Positions 1-12,800 of a DNA stretch of 64,000 nucleotides are shown piece after piece. The notes under the pieces are model-generated. The model did not search any database. It saw only the letters and a list, made by a program, of their open reading frames with translations, and was not told where the DNA came from. The stretch spans positions 3,278,501-3,342,500 of the forward strand of contig NW_024881313.1 of assembly GCF_018691265.1 (NCBI RefSeq). The letters are read 5' to 3'. Every line of letters begins with the position of its first letter. The first letter of the stretch is position 1. This stretch comes from Tyto alba (taxonomy: Eukaryota; Chordata; Aves; Strigiformes; Tytonidae). The position numbers were made by a program, and so were the translations under genes.

Positions 1-789
1 ACAGCTAAGTTTCTTGGTCAGGTTGTTCAGGTGGACTGGGAGAGACTTCTTTACTGGTGCAGATCTGGGAGACTTGGATCAAAATATCCTGTCTCTCAGC
101 TGAGTATTCTGACCAGCAGCCTGTTTGACATTTTGTCTTACTGGCTCTCCATCCTTTTCTATTATTTGCATAGAGAAAATTAAAATTGGTTCTGACATAA
201 CATTATTATACTTAGCCTGAGAATAAGCTCTGACCATGTAACATTAATGTTACGGTGTGATATACCCTATATTGCTCTGTGAACTCCTTCCAACAGTGTT
301 TCCAAACTATTTTTTCAGAAATGTTACATTTTATCCAAGCTATCACATCTCTGTAAAGTCTCAGCAGTTTTCAAATAAAGATGGCTAAAGATATGGAGTA
401 AATGTAGCTGCTTTCTCTATTTTAATGGAGAATTTCAACTATAGTGAGAAAGTATGAGGTTTTTCTTGTTGAATGAAGGCAAAGACTTCATCTTTCTTAC
501 CCAACAGTCTTCTATGTGCCTTTGGAAGTGCAAAATAACATAGAGGATTACGTAGTTCTGAGGAGACGAGTACACTTTGATAGAGGAGTATTATGGGTAC
601 AGTGTTAAAAGAATTTCCTCAAAGGATGGACTTCAGCTGGAAAAAAGACTTATTTCCATTTTTGGCATCATGCTGTATTAATGAGCCTAGAATAAGTATC
701 TTCTAATAGTTCTATCTCTGTACTTGAAAATATTTAAGACTTTCCGTAAATATATTCTAAATTTCTGTTGTTATTATTTTTTGTTACAG
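1..789. other. ANKRD28 intron, 5' part outside the window
   Basis: AT-rich intronic sequence ending in a T-rich tract and TTGTTACAG. I see no other gene or recognisable repeat. Confidence 0.7.
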
Positions 790-860
790 GAGCTAGAGTT
801 AATGCCAAAGACAGCAAATGGTTGACTCCTTTACACAGAGCTGTGGCATCTTGTAGTGAG
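790..860 (+). CDS. ANKRD28: ANKRD28 coding exon (residues ~65-87)
   Basis: This is the first exon in the window. It starts with two bases that complete a Gly codon, then encodes [20 protein letters not shown] and CSE. It holds a TPLH ankyrin signature. The acceptor is TTACAG and the donor is GTATGT. Residue numbers assume 64 residues upstream. Confidence 0.95.
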
Positions 861-3800
861 GTATGTGGTTTTTTGGTTTATTTTTTGATTGCTTTGTGTT
901 AAAATAAGACATTGCAAATTCCTTTCTGTTCTTTGTTTGATTTTTACAAAGTGAAACTACTCCAAATGTTTGCAATTGCAGAACATTTTTGCAACAGTTT
1001 GTTTAACTTGTTGAGGCTATGTCTATTTGTATATCATACGCCTGAATAGGAAGAAGCGGAAAACTATAAACTTCCAGTCCTCAGCTTTCCTCTCTGCCAT
1101 TCCCCTGGCAGAGGATTCTGCATGCAGTGTTCTCAAGTCCAGTTTACTTCTCTTGAGGTGACCAGAGTAGTAGAGGTGAATTAAGATTTAGTACAGCTTT
1201 CACAGCGTAATCGTTGCGTTTCTTCATTTTTTTACATGCTTGTCTGTTCAGGCATGGAAGAAATAAATGGTTCCATAAGGCCTGCAAACATCTTTTTTTA
1301 CAAAAAGCTATTCATGAGTAATGATAGTATTGAAAATCACTTAAATAAATAGGAAGTTTTTTGAAGTCTATCAGTTACACAGTTGTGAGAATATAGTAAT
1401 GTAAGAAATGAATTTGTTAATGTTCCTCTATTGTTGATGTCATAATAAAAATTTTAAATGCCTGCAGAAGATCAAAACAGAGAAACACTGAGCTTGTTAT
1501 GTGGAAGAGCTTATGCAAAACTGTCTCCTCTGAGATCCTGAGTCAAATTGATGCTCGTTTCATCAGGTCTCAAAAACCAAAGGTTTTATTAAAGATTCTG
1601 TGTAAATTTTTGTTTTAGAAGATGGAACTGAATATTTTGTTTTTGACAATCATTAAGTATTTGATCCATGAACTGTCTAAACACGCCTTGTTTCAGTTTT
1701 TGCTTTTGAATTCCCTGGATAAATTTGCAATATTTTGTTACTACCATTAGTAGCTAAGTTATGTGGAGATTGTGTTATTCAAAACAGTGCTTTAAAATGA
1801 ATCTTTGAGGGTGCCTTATTCCCAAGTGCTATTTGTTGTTCTTGAGGTATTTTTAGACTGCTCCTTTGGGAGCTGACTAAAGCACCAAATGCTACATTAT
1901 TCACAGCTGAGGGACAATAAAAGCTCCTTATATCAGTAACACTTGCAGAGAGGAGTGCTGCAGACAAACTAGACCTAAATCATAACCAAGAAATGTCACC
2001 ATGGTCGTATTTTTTTTTAAATGTGGAATATTTTAAACAAAATACTAACCAAAGGCAACACATGTAAACCAATCAGACTATTTACCCAAAAGGCAATGAT
2101 AGGCAGTTGTCAGAATTTTCTATTTATAAACACAGTAAGTCACAGGAGCCCACATATGTGGTTGATGCATGTAGGCACTGTTTTCCAGCTGACAGACATA
2201 TATGGGTTTTAGGCATTAGATGAAAAATGCTGTCATGAAAAAACTCTTGATAAAAATTTCAGTAAAACATCTGGACTTACTCTTGAAGCAAGAACAGCTA
2301 CAATTAAACAAGTGCACTGAAACATGCAAAACAGCTGGAATCATGGATTTAGCTGTCAACTGCTCAAGTTCAAGCAACTTCATGTCAAGATGGTCACGCT
2401 CCAGGCCTTTATATTTGTGTACCTGGTGTACTTTGAAAACAAAAAATACAAAAAACTAAGCATATTCACTAATTCTTGAAATTCTTTAATGCATATGTGT
2501 ATAAGATACGTTATTTTTATACTAGTACGACGGTGCTTCCTTCTACAAAAGGGATAATAACTGTTCTAAAATTTCCTTGTTCCAATTAGGGTTTTTCTTA
2601 ATATTTTGTTCAAAAAAGAGGAAAGTTCAAGGTATTTAATAGATTTTCAAACTACTAAAGCTGCTTAAGTTTCTTAGAGAATAAAAGAGCTATTCCATTT
2701 CTCTTTTAAATTACAAGCATGTGATGCAGTATTTCCACTTCTATGTTTGTTCCTATTTTCTTTTTTATTGACAGTAGAATAAATTTGAACATTTTTAATA
2801 CAATTTATTGTAACAAATAGAATTACATGTTACTTAACATTCTGCTCATGGCTGAGAATAATACCTGACTATTGTACCACGGTGTAATTCGAAATTTCCA
2901 GTAACTACTTCTGGTAACATGTTTTAAATTCAAAGTGCCAACCATTTATTGTGTGCTCAGTGTTTGAGTTGGAAGTCACTGATAGCAATTAATGAATTGT
3001 GGGAAGGTCACAGAGTTGATGGAGAATGCAGTATTCATCATCATGTTGATAATTGCCAACAGATTTTTTTGTTTTAACGCATTCCAATTGTGTGCACGTA
3101 TTTTAATGGGATTTGTTTATCTTGCTGTAAGAATTAGTCTTATTTGTCAAATTTTCGCAGCTTGTGCTTATAACAAAAGGAAATGAATAATCTTTCTGTG
3201 AGATGGAATTCAGTGCAACATTTTAAAACGGTTTTCAGGAGTTTTGCAACAGTATATGTTGAAAGTTTTCGTGACCACATTCTGTTTTATCTGTGGTTCT
3301 CTAAACATACATTTAATAAGCTGTTCTTTTCTTTGCCATTTCTAGACTTTGGCAGTTCAAATATTTTGCTTGGCAAAATGATGAAAATGCACTATAAGTT
3401 TGTAGTACTTCAGTAATCCTTAGCAATGGGAGAAATCCCAAGGAGGTTTACTGAGCTTTGGAAATTAGTTGTGATGACAAAACAATTTGCCAGCCAGTTT
3501 AAGGAACTGGATAAAAGACCTGGAAACAGTTGACTCAGTTTAATCCTGTAGGGAGTATATTGCTCATGTTCTTGAGAACATCCCCAAATCTGGATTTATG
3601 GTAGAGCATGAATCCCAAAGAATAAAGTGATGTTTACAAAAGATCAAATTGTAAATAGTTTTATTCCATGACACTGTCCTTGGATTTAAGGCTGGCATTT
3701 CATATCTTTACTAAGTGGCTTTGATTTTTTTTTTTTTTTTTTGTAAATGTTTTCAGGATGCTGTTCAGGTGTTGTTAAAGCATTCAGCAGATGTCAATGC

Positions 3801-6800
3801 TCGTGATAAAAACTGGCAGACACCCCTACATATAGCAGCTGCAAACAAAGCTGTGAAATGTGCTGAAGCTTTGGTGCCTCTCCTAAGCAACGTAAATGTG
3901 TCTGATCGAGCAGGCAGAACCGCATTGCATCATGCAGCCTTCAGTGGACACGTGGAGGTAAGAGTTACTGTTTTAGCTTGTTTCCCACTCATTGTTCTGT
4001 CCCTCACATATCTGATGTTTAGTTTCCCCCATCCCCTCAAAAAACCCCAGCCCCTGTTTGGCATTTGAATTTGTCTTTTGTATGCATCTGTGTACAGAAT
4101 GGTTGTGGAAAATACACATTACATCATTTAGTTGGAAGGTTATTACAGCATTCATATTAAGACAGAAGCAAATTTGCCTGAGTTAAGTGAAGTTAAACTA
4201 GTAATAGATAAATTGAAAATGGAAAAAAGAAGATGTTTTTCTGTTCAGTAGATAAGGAGCATATGGAATGTGTTGTCACTGAGATGTGGAGAAAATACAC
4301 ATAATAAGCTTTAACTCAGTAGTTTTCAAGCCCTGAAAAATGACCCCGAGAAATTGTGTCTAGGTAATTGGAGACAAATTTGCAGTAGGCCTGTTTTTAG
4401 TGATTACCTTTACTGAATCCCTTAGTAATAGCCTGAAGATTTCAAAGATTCTACAGCTTTGCCATATTTAAGTGGGAAATGTTTTTGTTGACACCAAGTT
4501 TTGTATTCTTACAGTCACTTTGCTATTGCTGCCAAGGTGGGCAGCCAGTTTTCTCACGCTTATGGAATATTCAAAAACCAACATATTTAAGTCCTTTGAA
4601 AACACATATATTTTTGTTTTCTCCTATGAGTTTCTTTGTCTAATTTTAAGCAGAGTTTTCCATGATGAATAAAGGATTTCTTTTCTTTCTGTTTTTCTTA
4701 GATGGTTAGCTTACTGTTGTCTAGAGGCGCCAACATTAATGCATTTGACAAGAAAGACAGACGAGCTATACATTGGGCAGCGTATATGGGTATGTACATA
4801 TTGCAGTTGATTAGAATTGTGCTAGTAAAAAAAAAATCACCTTATGTTTAGTGTTTTTATATATTTCTAGGAAAAATATTTTCATTGTAAGTCTTGAGGT
4901 TACTTGTGTGTCTGCCAGAAAACCGTTAATAGTATACTACAAATTGCCTTGTAAATGTGTATTTGTGGTAAGAAATATCAATTTGTTGGAAAAAGAAACA
5001 TAAGGTAAGTGATTTTGTTCTTTAAAAAGGAGCTATGCTCCTTAGTTATCAGGAGTCTCATCATAGGTGAAAACTTCTGCAGAAATGCTAAGTACAACGT
5101 AAGCAATTAATACAAGGAGTACCTGAAACAGAGGATCTTTACACCAACCTTGGGGATTGTATTTTAAAAGAAGAATATCTCATCTTTAAATCTCCAGATT
5201 CTTGCCTTGTGATCCTTATTACAGGAGTGGATAATTATTTTTGTCATGATATTGATCAATACACTGGCAGTACTATCAGAGTAATGTGCTTCATTGCCTT
5301 TTATCAGACTTTCATTTTATTAAGTGGTAGGAATTGTTTTCTTCAACATAGCTATAACAAATAATAGAGCTTTGTATCTCAAGCCTTATTTAAAATATGA
5401 GCAATATAAACAATTGGAAGGTAAATCCTAGAAAATGCAGATGAAGAGTTCTAGGCTGACACTGACAAAGACTTCAGTATTTTATCTTATTGCTTCATAA
5501 TTTTATCCAGCCAACGGAGAAGAATAAAAGCAGTAGCATCAGTATTGTATGAATCTGCATGCTTGGGAACTTCTTTGAGGCTGAGATGGGGAAATAAGAA
5601 TTCATTATATGTAATTTTTTTTTCCTGTTATGTTTGATGATTTGCATTTTCCAGAATTTTTAATTCTCCAGAAAATGCGTACCTGTATGCCTAAGATACC
5701 ATCTTACAAAACTTAGAGAAAAACAGTCAGGAAGGAAAAATGATCCTATTTATGGCAGCTTTTTGGCCAGAGGTGATATAAAGATGTGAACTTTTTTGTT
5801 CCAGCTATAAGAGGAAGATCCTACTTGGAATGACTGTTTTGGTGAAAACCTTTATATATAGGATTTATAAAGGAGCACTGTGTATTTTTGACAAACGTTT
5901 AAGTTAATGTACAAGGATAGCAATTTCTATACTGCCCCTTCCCTGAGTAAAACAAACTAATTTTACAGTGTCTGATATCAAGCCAAAAAATAAACACACA
6001 TAAGCTAGGAAATTATGTGGACTTATTAAGTTGACGTCTCTAAGTCGAGGATAACTCTGCCTTGGAGGTCTGATCTTAGACAAAATGGCCTTCAATATGC
6101 ATTCTGGCATTCATGTTCATTATTATGAATGAGAGAATTACTTATACATAGGCATAATACTGTGCAGTGTGTATGCATGGGGGGTGGCTCTTAAAAACAG
6201 ACTTAAGGTTGATAATTAAATGTATTTCTCATCTGTGATTCTGTGGCATTGAGTATCTTATGCAACTGCTTTGGAGTTGTTACATTTATCTAAGCAACGT
6301 TTCTCAGTTTTTCACAGGGAAGAGCAAATAGAATAAGTGACTTAAAAGTAAAAATAGAGTTTTAACCTTACATACTGAGCAGAATGAAAGAGCAATATCA
6401 TGTGGGGCAGTACCTCTTTAAATAAAAGGGGTAATGGTTTTAAACTGAAAGAGGACAGATTTAGGTTAGATCTAAGGCAGAAATTCTTCCCTGTGCGGGG
6501 GGTGAGGCGCTGGCCCCGGGTGCCCAGAGCAGCTGTGGGTGCCCCCTCCCTGGAAGGGTTCAAGGCCAGGTTGGACGGGGCTGGGAGCCCCCTGGGCTGG
6601 GGGAAGGGGGCCCTGCCCGGGGCAGGGGGGTGGGACTAGGTGAGCTTTAAGGTCCCTTCCAACCTCAAACCATTCTGTAATTCTATGGAATACAGTCGGC
6701 AAAAACCTTACGCTGAGTTTTGGGGTTTGATAATGAATTGTTTGTTGTATAGTAAGTGCTTTGGTCCAAGGACTGAGAATTCTGGTCTTTACAAATGCAA

Positions 6801-9800
6801 AACCACACATTTACAAAATTGAGTTTGTTCATAAGATCTCGGTGGTTGTAAAAGTGTTCTTCTCACAAACACCTGGATTCACACAGAAGTAGAATTGTTA
6901 ACTTCTCTTTGCGTAACTCTGTGTTCCAGGCCAATTTCACATTCGTTTTGTGTCCCTGACGGTACAGGTCTGAAATAATCTGATAGCAATGTTAAATAAG
7001 GATGTGAAATGCTAAAAGGAACGACAGGACCCTGTTGAGATGCATTCAGAGGAGAAGACTTGAATGTGCCGGTGAATTATGAAGTGATCATTTCAGTGTT
7101 AATACTCTGAGTTGTGATTTGAAGCTGTATGATACCACACTTCGAGTACTGATACTAGTACTTGAATCTGAGAAGTTAAAGAACAGTCTTCATTACTGAG
7201 CAATGTTCTTTGTGATATTTTGTGTTAGTATTTTATAATCTACTTATATATGCAAAGCAATGTCTGTGATAGTCTGTTCAACCACCTTACTGAAGGTGAT
7301 TATTTGCAAAATTTTGTGGAATGAAACTTGTGCATGAGATGGCAGAGATCTGACGAGCATCAGTGAGAGGACATAGAAGTTTTCTGGCTTGTGCTCCCCT
7401 AGATAAGAGAAAAGTCTTCAGATAAAATTTTTCAGATAAAACTACACTTAATCTAGTTTTAGTCAGTGCTATTTCATAGACTGTTAACAGGAAACTGTTC
7501 GTGAACAGTGTTTAGGTGGGAAAAATGTAATCTATCTGATGTTGATCAGCCTAAATATCGTTGTAGACAATAAACAGCCTTTGAAAGTCTTCAAACAAGG
7601 AAAAAAAAAACGATGACATTTTCTCTCACAATTTAGAGCCATTTTACACAGCTCCAATTGTTTGAAGAAAGCCTTAAACCTTTGCCACCATATAAACCTG
7701 ACCATAGAATAAAAAAGAAGTTATGCTTTTTGACACTCCGCTATAAATAACTTCTTAGGGTTATACCCATTGTTTCCCTTCCTTCCTGCTTTTCACCCGG
7801 CTCCATTGCTGTCCAGCTGCAGCGCTGCGACTAAAATGGACTTTCATTCTCGTGTGCTAGCGTCGCCCTCATTAGTGTATCGGGGTGTCTCCTCAGCGCT
7901 TCCCACTTCAACTACCTTGCTCTTCTGTTTGAGTGTCTTCCACTGATTGCTGCTTGCGTTTTCAATGCAGGTCAGGGTTTTTTTCTTCTCTTTTGAAGTT
8001 TTTCTGCCACTGTTCTGTTCAGTGTCTCTCTTCCTCTCACTGCTTTCAATACATTCTGTACTTATGTCTATCCTATAGGGCTTGTTTTCATTCTTGTCCC
8101 TGTTACGTTTAGGTCAGAAGATGAGTCTCATGTTTACGTTTCTCTTTCTCTTCTTTCCTACAATACTGAAGTGTTTCAGAAGTGGAGTGTTTCAGCACTT
8201 CACTTTGCGCTGGTAAACTCTGTTTCTGATTGGTATAGCTGGGTGAAATGTTGTTTTGTATGTTGGTGGGCATGCAGCATAAAATAGGTATCGCGGTGAC
8301 TGAATATCTATCAAAATAGCTTTGTATTCCTTTGGATAGACACTTCCTATTCAAACTTTTTCAAATTCTCTTAGTCACTGAAAAAAGCAAAGACCCTCAC
8401 CTTTTATGAAGCTGAAGACTGTCTATGATACTTTTTACTTACATGTCTGACTGGATAAGCATATATAAGTAGTCAGTATGCCCTTCACCACCTTTTAACC
8501 GAGGTAAGGCTACCACTTGAAAGGTAAAACAAAGAATCTCGCATCTGTCTGTTGGTCAGTTACAAAGGTAAAGCACTAAACGTATCGTCTGTTTAACTCA
8601 AGGGCACTCCTTTATTCCGCAGACTTCGTCATAATTATCCACGGGTTAACAACTGAGCTAGAATGACAGGTTTTTTTGATTACCCCATTTTCATAGCCTG
8701 TCTCTCAGCGTGCAGTGTCACAGCTCGGGGTGGAGGGGGGGGAGCATGCGGGCACGGGGACGGGGAGAGCTGGCTGCCCTTGGCTGGGGCAGCGGCCCCA
8801 GCCACAAAGCTGGCAGTGGGAGCGACTGCCTGCTGCTTCGGGGGGGCTCCCCTCTCTCCGTCCCTTTTCCACCTGCTTCCCTGGAGCTTCCCCCAGGTCA
8901 TCCTTTCCCCACAATACCGCTCAGCTCTTACGCTCCTCCCGGTGACTTAGGAGGATAATTGATGCTCCGAAAAGGCTACGGTTACTCAGAGGCCCAAGGC
9001 AATTTGGAAGATACTGCTTTGCTAAATCCTGTATGATTTGGGTCAGTGTTTTAAAGGCTGTGCAAGTAAAAGAAGTTGGATGGGGGGAGGATATATTTTT
9101 ATTTAAAAATATAATATTTTCTGGTTTTCACATTTGTGTAGTTTTTTCAGAGTTTCTACTGAAGGCCTTAAAAACCTCACTAGGTACATTTGCAGTTGAG
9201 GTGAAGGTGGAAGACTAATTTTGCAGTAAATGTTTAATTATTACGAAGTTATTTCACCTCCCTAGTTTTCAACTCTTCCCCAAAAATCCTTCTTTGTAAG
9301 CAGAAGACAAGATGATTTTTTTTGACATACGAGATTATTTTGGCAGTATAAATACTGTGATTATTAGTCTTCTGGAGATCAGTATTTTATGTTGTAGTTA
9401 GATACGCAATACAAGTGGAATACAAGAACAGTCCTTCATTTGCCGGATTATGTCCAAATGAATAATGTCTTGTTCACATTATAACAACTGTACAATTATT
9501 AAGTTTGTAAACTCATGCTGGTTAATATAAAATGCAGTTTCATTCTTTTGGTTTTTATTTTTTTAGGTCATATTGAAGTTGTGAAATTACTCGTGGCCCA
9601 CGGAGCTGAAGTGACATGCAAAGACAAGAAATCATATACACCCTTACATGCTGCAGCATCTAGTGGGATGATCAGTGTAGTCAAATATCTTCTAGATCTG
9701 GGAGTTGATGTAAGTAGAAATAAAACAAAGTGATACATACTTCCTTTTGTTTGAAATGCTCTTGTTGGTATTGTAGCACACTGTTTATTTAGGAGCAGGC

Positions 9801-12800
9801 TGTGATGTAGCAAAAATAGTATTTCCAAAGATCTTCATTTGCCTGCTTTTTTTTTTTTGTTAAAAAAACTGATTCCCCCAAGTAACTAAAGAGCCTTGCA
9901 AATTTTGAACAATTAATTGGAAATAAATTTGTATTTAGTAGGTTTTTTGTTAATTTGGTATTTTTTACTCTTAGTTCGTTGGGCTGGAACACAGGAAGTA
10001 GGAATTCCGTTCCTAGCTTTGCCACACCATCCTTTTTGAACTGCAGGAAATTAAACTCTTTTGCTTTAGTTATTTGTAAAATACAGGTGTTACTGACTTT
10101 CTTACACCCTGTAAGCTTTGAGAAATACTAAAAATTTTGAGAAACTTCAGTACTACAGTAAGGAAGGCCATATTAATATTGAAGTGCAAAATAAATTAAA
10201 AGGCTGTACAGGACCTGCATGTAGAAAGCGTGTTAACAACAAACTGTGAAACTGTGTAAGAAATCCACATTGGGAATCACATTTCAGCCTTAGAAGGCTG
10301 GAGAATGCTGCCAAAGTTCTGTCTGGAGAAGTAGATCAGAATTCAGTATCATGTTGTTCACCACAACTAATTCTACTTCTGTGCACACACACACACACCC
10401 ATGCGCGTGCGTGCGCACACCCCCCACCGCCAGCCACCCCCACTCCCCCCACCCCAGGAAAAGAAAAAAGTCCCTTTGGCCTCTGTTTTTGCCGGAAACC
10501 CACAGATGCTGTTGAAAAATGATAGAAGTCCGTGCTGCGCTTAGTCTGTGGTGTCTGTGCAAATTGCCACTGTTGACTTTTTTCCCATAAGTGTGTTCCG
10601 TCACGTTGCATGCTGCTGCGTACGGGAAGCCGGCGTGGAGACAATAGGAGGAGGTTGGCTCACTTGTAAAGCAGTCGTGCTCTTCCGCGGTACACACTTC
10701 TGGATCAAAGTACTACTTTCAGAACTTGCTTTTAAGTTCTGGTTTTGGAGAGTCCCGAAACATAATGAAGAAGTTGTCTCATGACATAGGATTTTGCTTT
10801 GTCATAATTAAACGCTGCAGTAAGACAGGTTTTTGGCTACTAACTAATCTTTTTTTTTTTTTTTTTATCGGATAGATGAATGAACCAAATGCCTATGGAA
10901 ATACTGCTCTTCACGTAGCTTGCTACAACGGGCAAGATGTTGTAGTGAATGAACTCATAGACTGCGGTGCTAATGTAAATCAAATGAATGAGAAGGGTTT
11001 TACACCTCTGCACTTTGCTGCTGCGTCAACACACGGAGCATTGTGTTTAGAGCTTTTGGTCTGTAACGGAGCCGATGTAAATATGAAGGTAGGTGAATCC
11101 AAAGCCATCTCTTCACTCTTAAAGATGCAGTACGTCTTTTATTAGAGATAACTTGTCAATATCATTGTTACGATAACATTTAGAAGTTCCCACTGATTGA
11201 TGGAAAATTTCTGTGTAAAGTACTATAGAAAAAATGAGCCAGTATGTTGCTTCAAGGAACTTGATCTGAATCTGAAAACCTCAATGGAATATAGTAAATA
11301 GCCCAAAAGGATAAAGAAGAAAGATGACAGTACTCTCTGGTCAATCTTGATTATATTTCAGTGTCAGAATTCCTCATCATTTTTCTTTTCTAGTCTGTCC
11401 ATATGAGTGTGAATAAATCATATGGAAACATGCAAAATAACAACATGACTTTCTTATAAATAAGCAGCATTAATGAAATCAAGGATATTTCAAAGAAATA
11501 TGTATGGACAGACTAATTGGTAGAGCAGTGGAAGACCTGATAATGTAATACCCTAAAATCTAATTAATAAGGGAGAGTTGTGAAGGGTGTATTAAAAATA
11601 CAAAGGTAAGTAGATTTTTTTTTAATGACTCCAGCAAAATTTTGTCAGCAGGGCTAGTATACGTTTTACATCTCTACTTGGTCACAAGTCTTTGCAGAAT
11701 ATTCCTTAGAATCCAGTCTTACTGTAGGTAGGTTTTCTAATCCACACAAGCATAAAAGCAAGCTATAACCTATATCTTTTCTTATCTTCTCAAGTGTGTA
11801 GGGTAAGGTCTTGGCATGTGAAAGAGATGTGAGACCTCCTGTTCTGCATTAAGTTGATTTTTACTCCAGTAATGAAAATATGTGTTCGGAAATATTCAGT
11901 GGCAATAATTGGTGTATTGGCAGGTTTCAGACTGGGGGAAGTGGGAAATGGGTATGTGGAATGAAGAGTCCAAGTGTTCCTCTTACAAAATATCTAATTG
12001 CCCGTACTGTTGCCCACGTGTGGTAGGATGAGAATTACCTATTCTTCTGTTTCTTAAAATAAATAAATCTGTTTAATAGACTTATGCCTGAATTTCAGCA
12101 CAATCTGGATAAGAGGTGAATATTAGAATAGCTAACATTTCTGTTAAAAATCATGGGGTTTGTGGCTCACTTCATGTAAGATATTCACACTGATTTTCAG
12201 CTAGCTAATTCTACAATACAGTTTTATATCTGTTATTAGTACAAAATCCGTAGCCCACTGAAAATCTGGAGTAACTTAAGCTATTCGCTGTGGAAAAATC
12301 TTAGATGTGTGTCATTGCTCACGTTTAAATATACATAAAATCAGTTGTGGAAAAATTCATCACCAAAGTGCCCTGGAGAAGTAAGGAGCTGTGCTACAGG
12401 GTTTATTGCCAACTTGTCCTAAAATACACAGGTCATGGTCCATTTATTTTTGTTGCTAGCTTTCTGCTCTGCTTAATGTCCCAGACTGGATATGACTATA
12501 AGGTTTAGCCTTACAGGGCTGACTTCTGTCCTACATTCTTGAAACACCATTTCCCAGTGACGTACGTTCTGTCATGAAAATAATCCCACGATGTTAAATA
12601 TACTAATGATTATGTATATGTATGTGACACAAATAAGAACAAAAGAGAAACAAAACTATTACCGAGCAAAGAATTACTGTTTTCCTATATGCTGGGTTGC
12701 AAGGGTTCGTGAATTTGTGCAAATTTTTGATGTAGAAGAAAGAAGTGGGGAGGACATCATTTCAGAAGGATGTTCAGCAGGTAATGGTGGTTGGGGTTTT

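Larger units (their letters stand above)
4790..9566. other. ANKRD28 intron (4.8 kb) with CR1 and GC-rich block
   Basis: The intron contains a CR1 tail (6400-6688) and a GC-rich block (about 8700-8945). The rest is AT-rich with no gene. Frames in the CR1 and GC-rich block are by-products of base composition. Confidence 0.7.

Noticed and set aside
6342..6810. Overlapping open frames on both strands around 6.4-6.8 kb
   Set aside because: They are by-products of the GC-rich CR1 3' end, which is not coding in this part.
10876..11145. ATG-started open frame that could look like a separate small ankyrin gene
   Set aside because: The ATG is an internal Met of ANKRD28. The frame ends at a splice donor at 11088 and the rest is intron.
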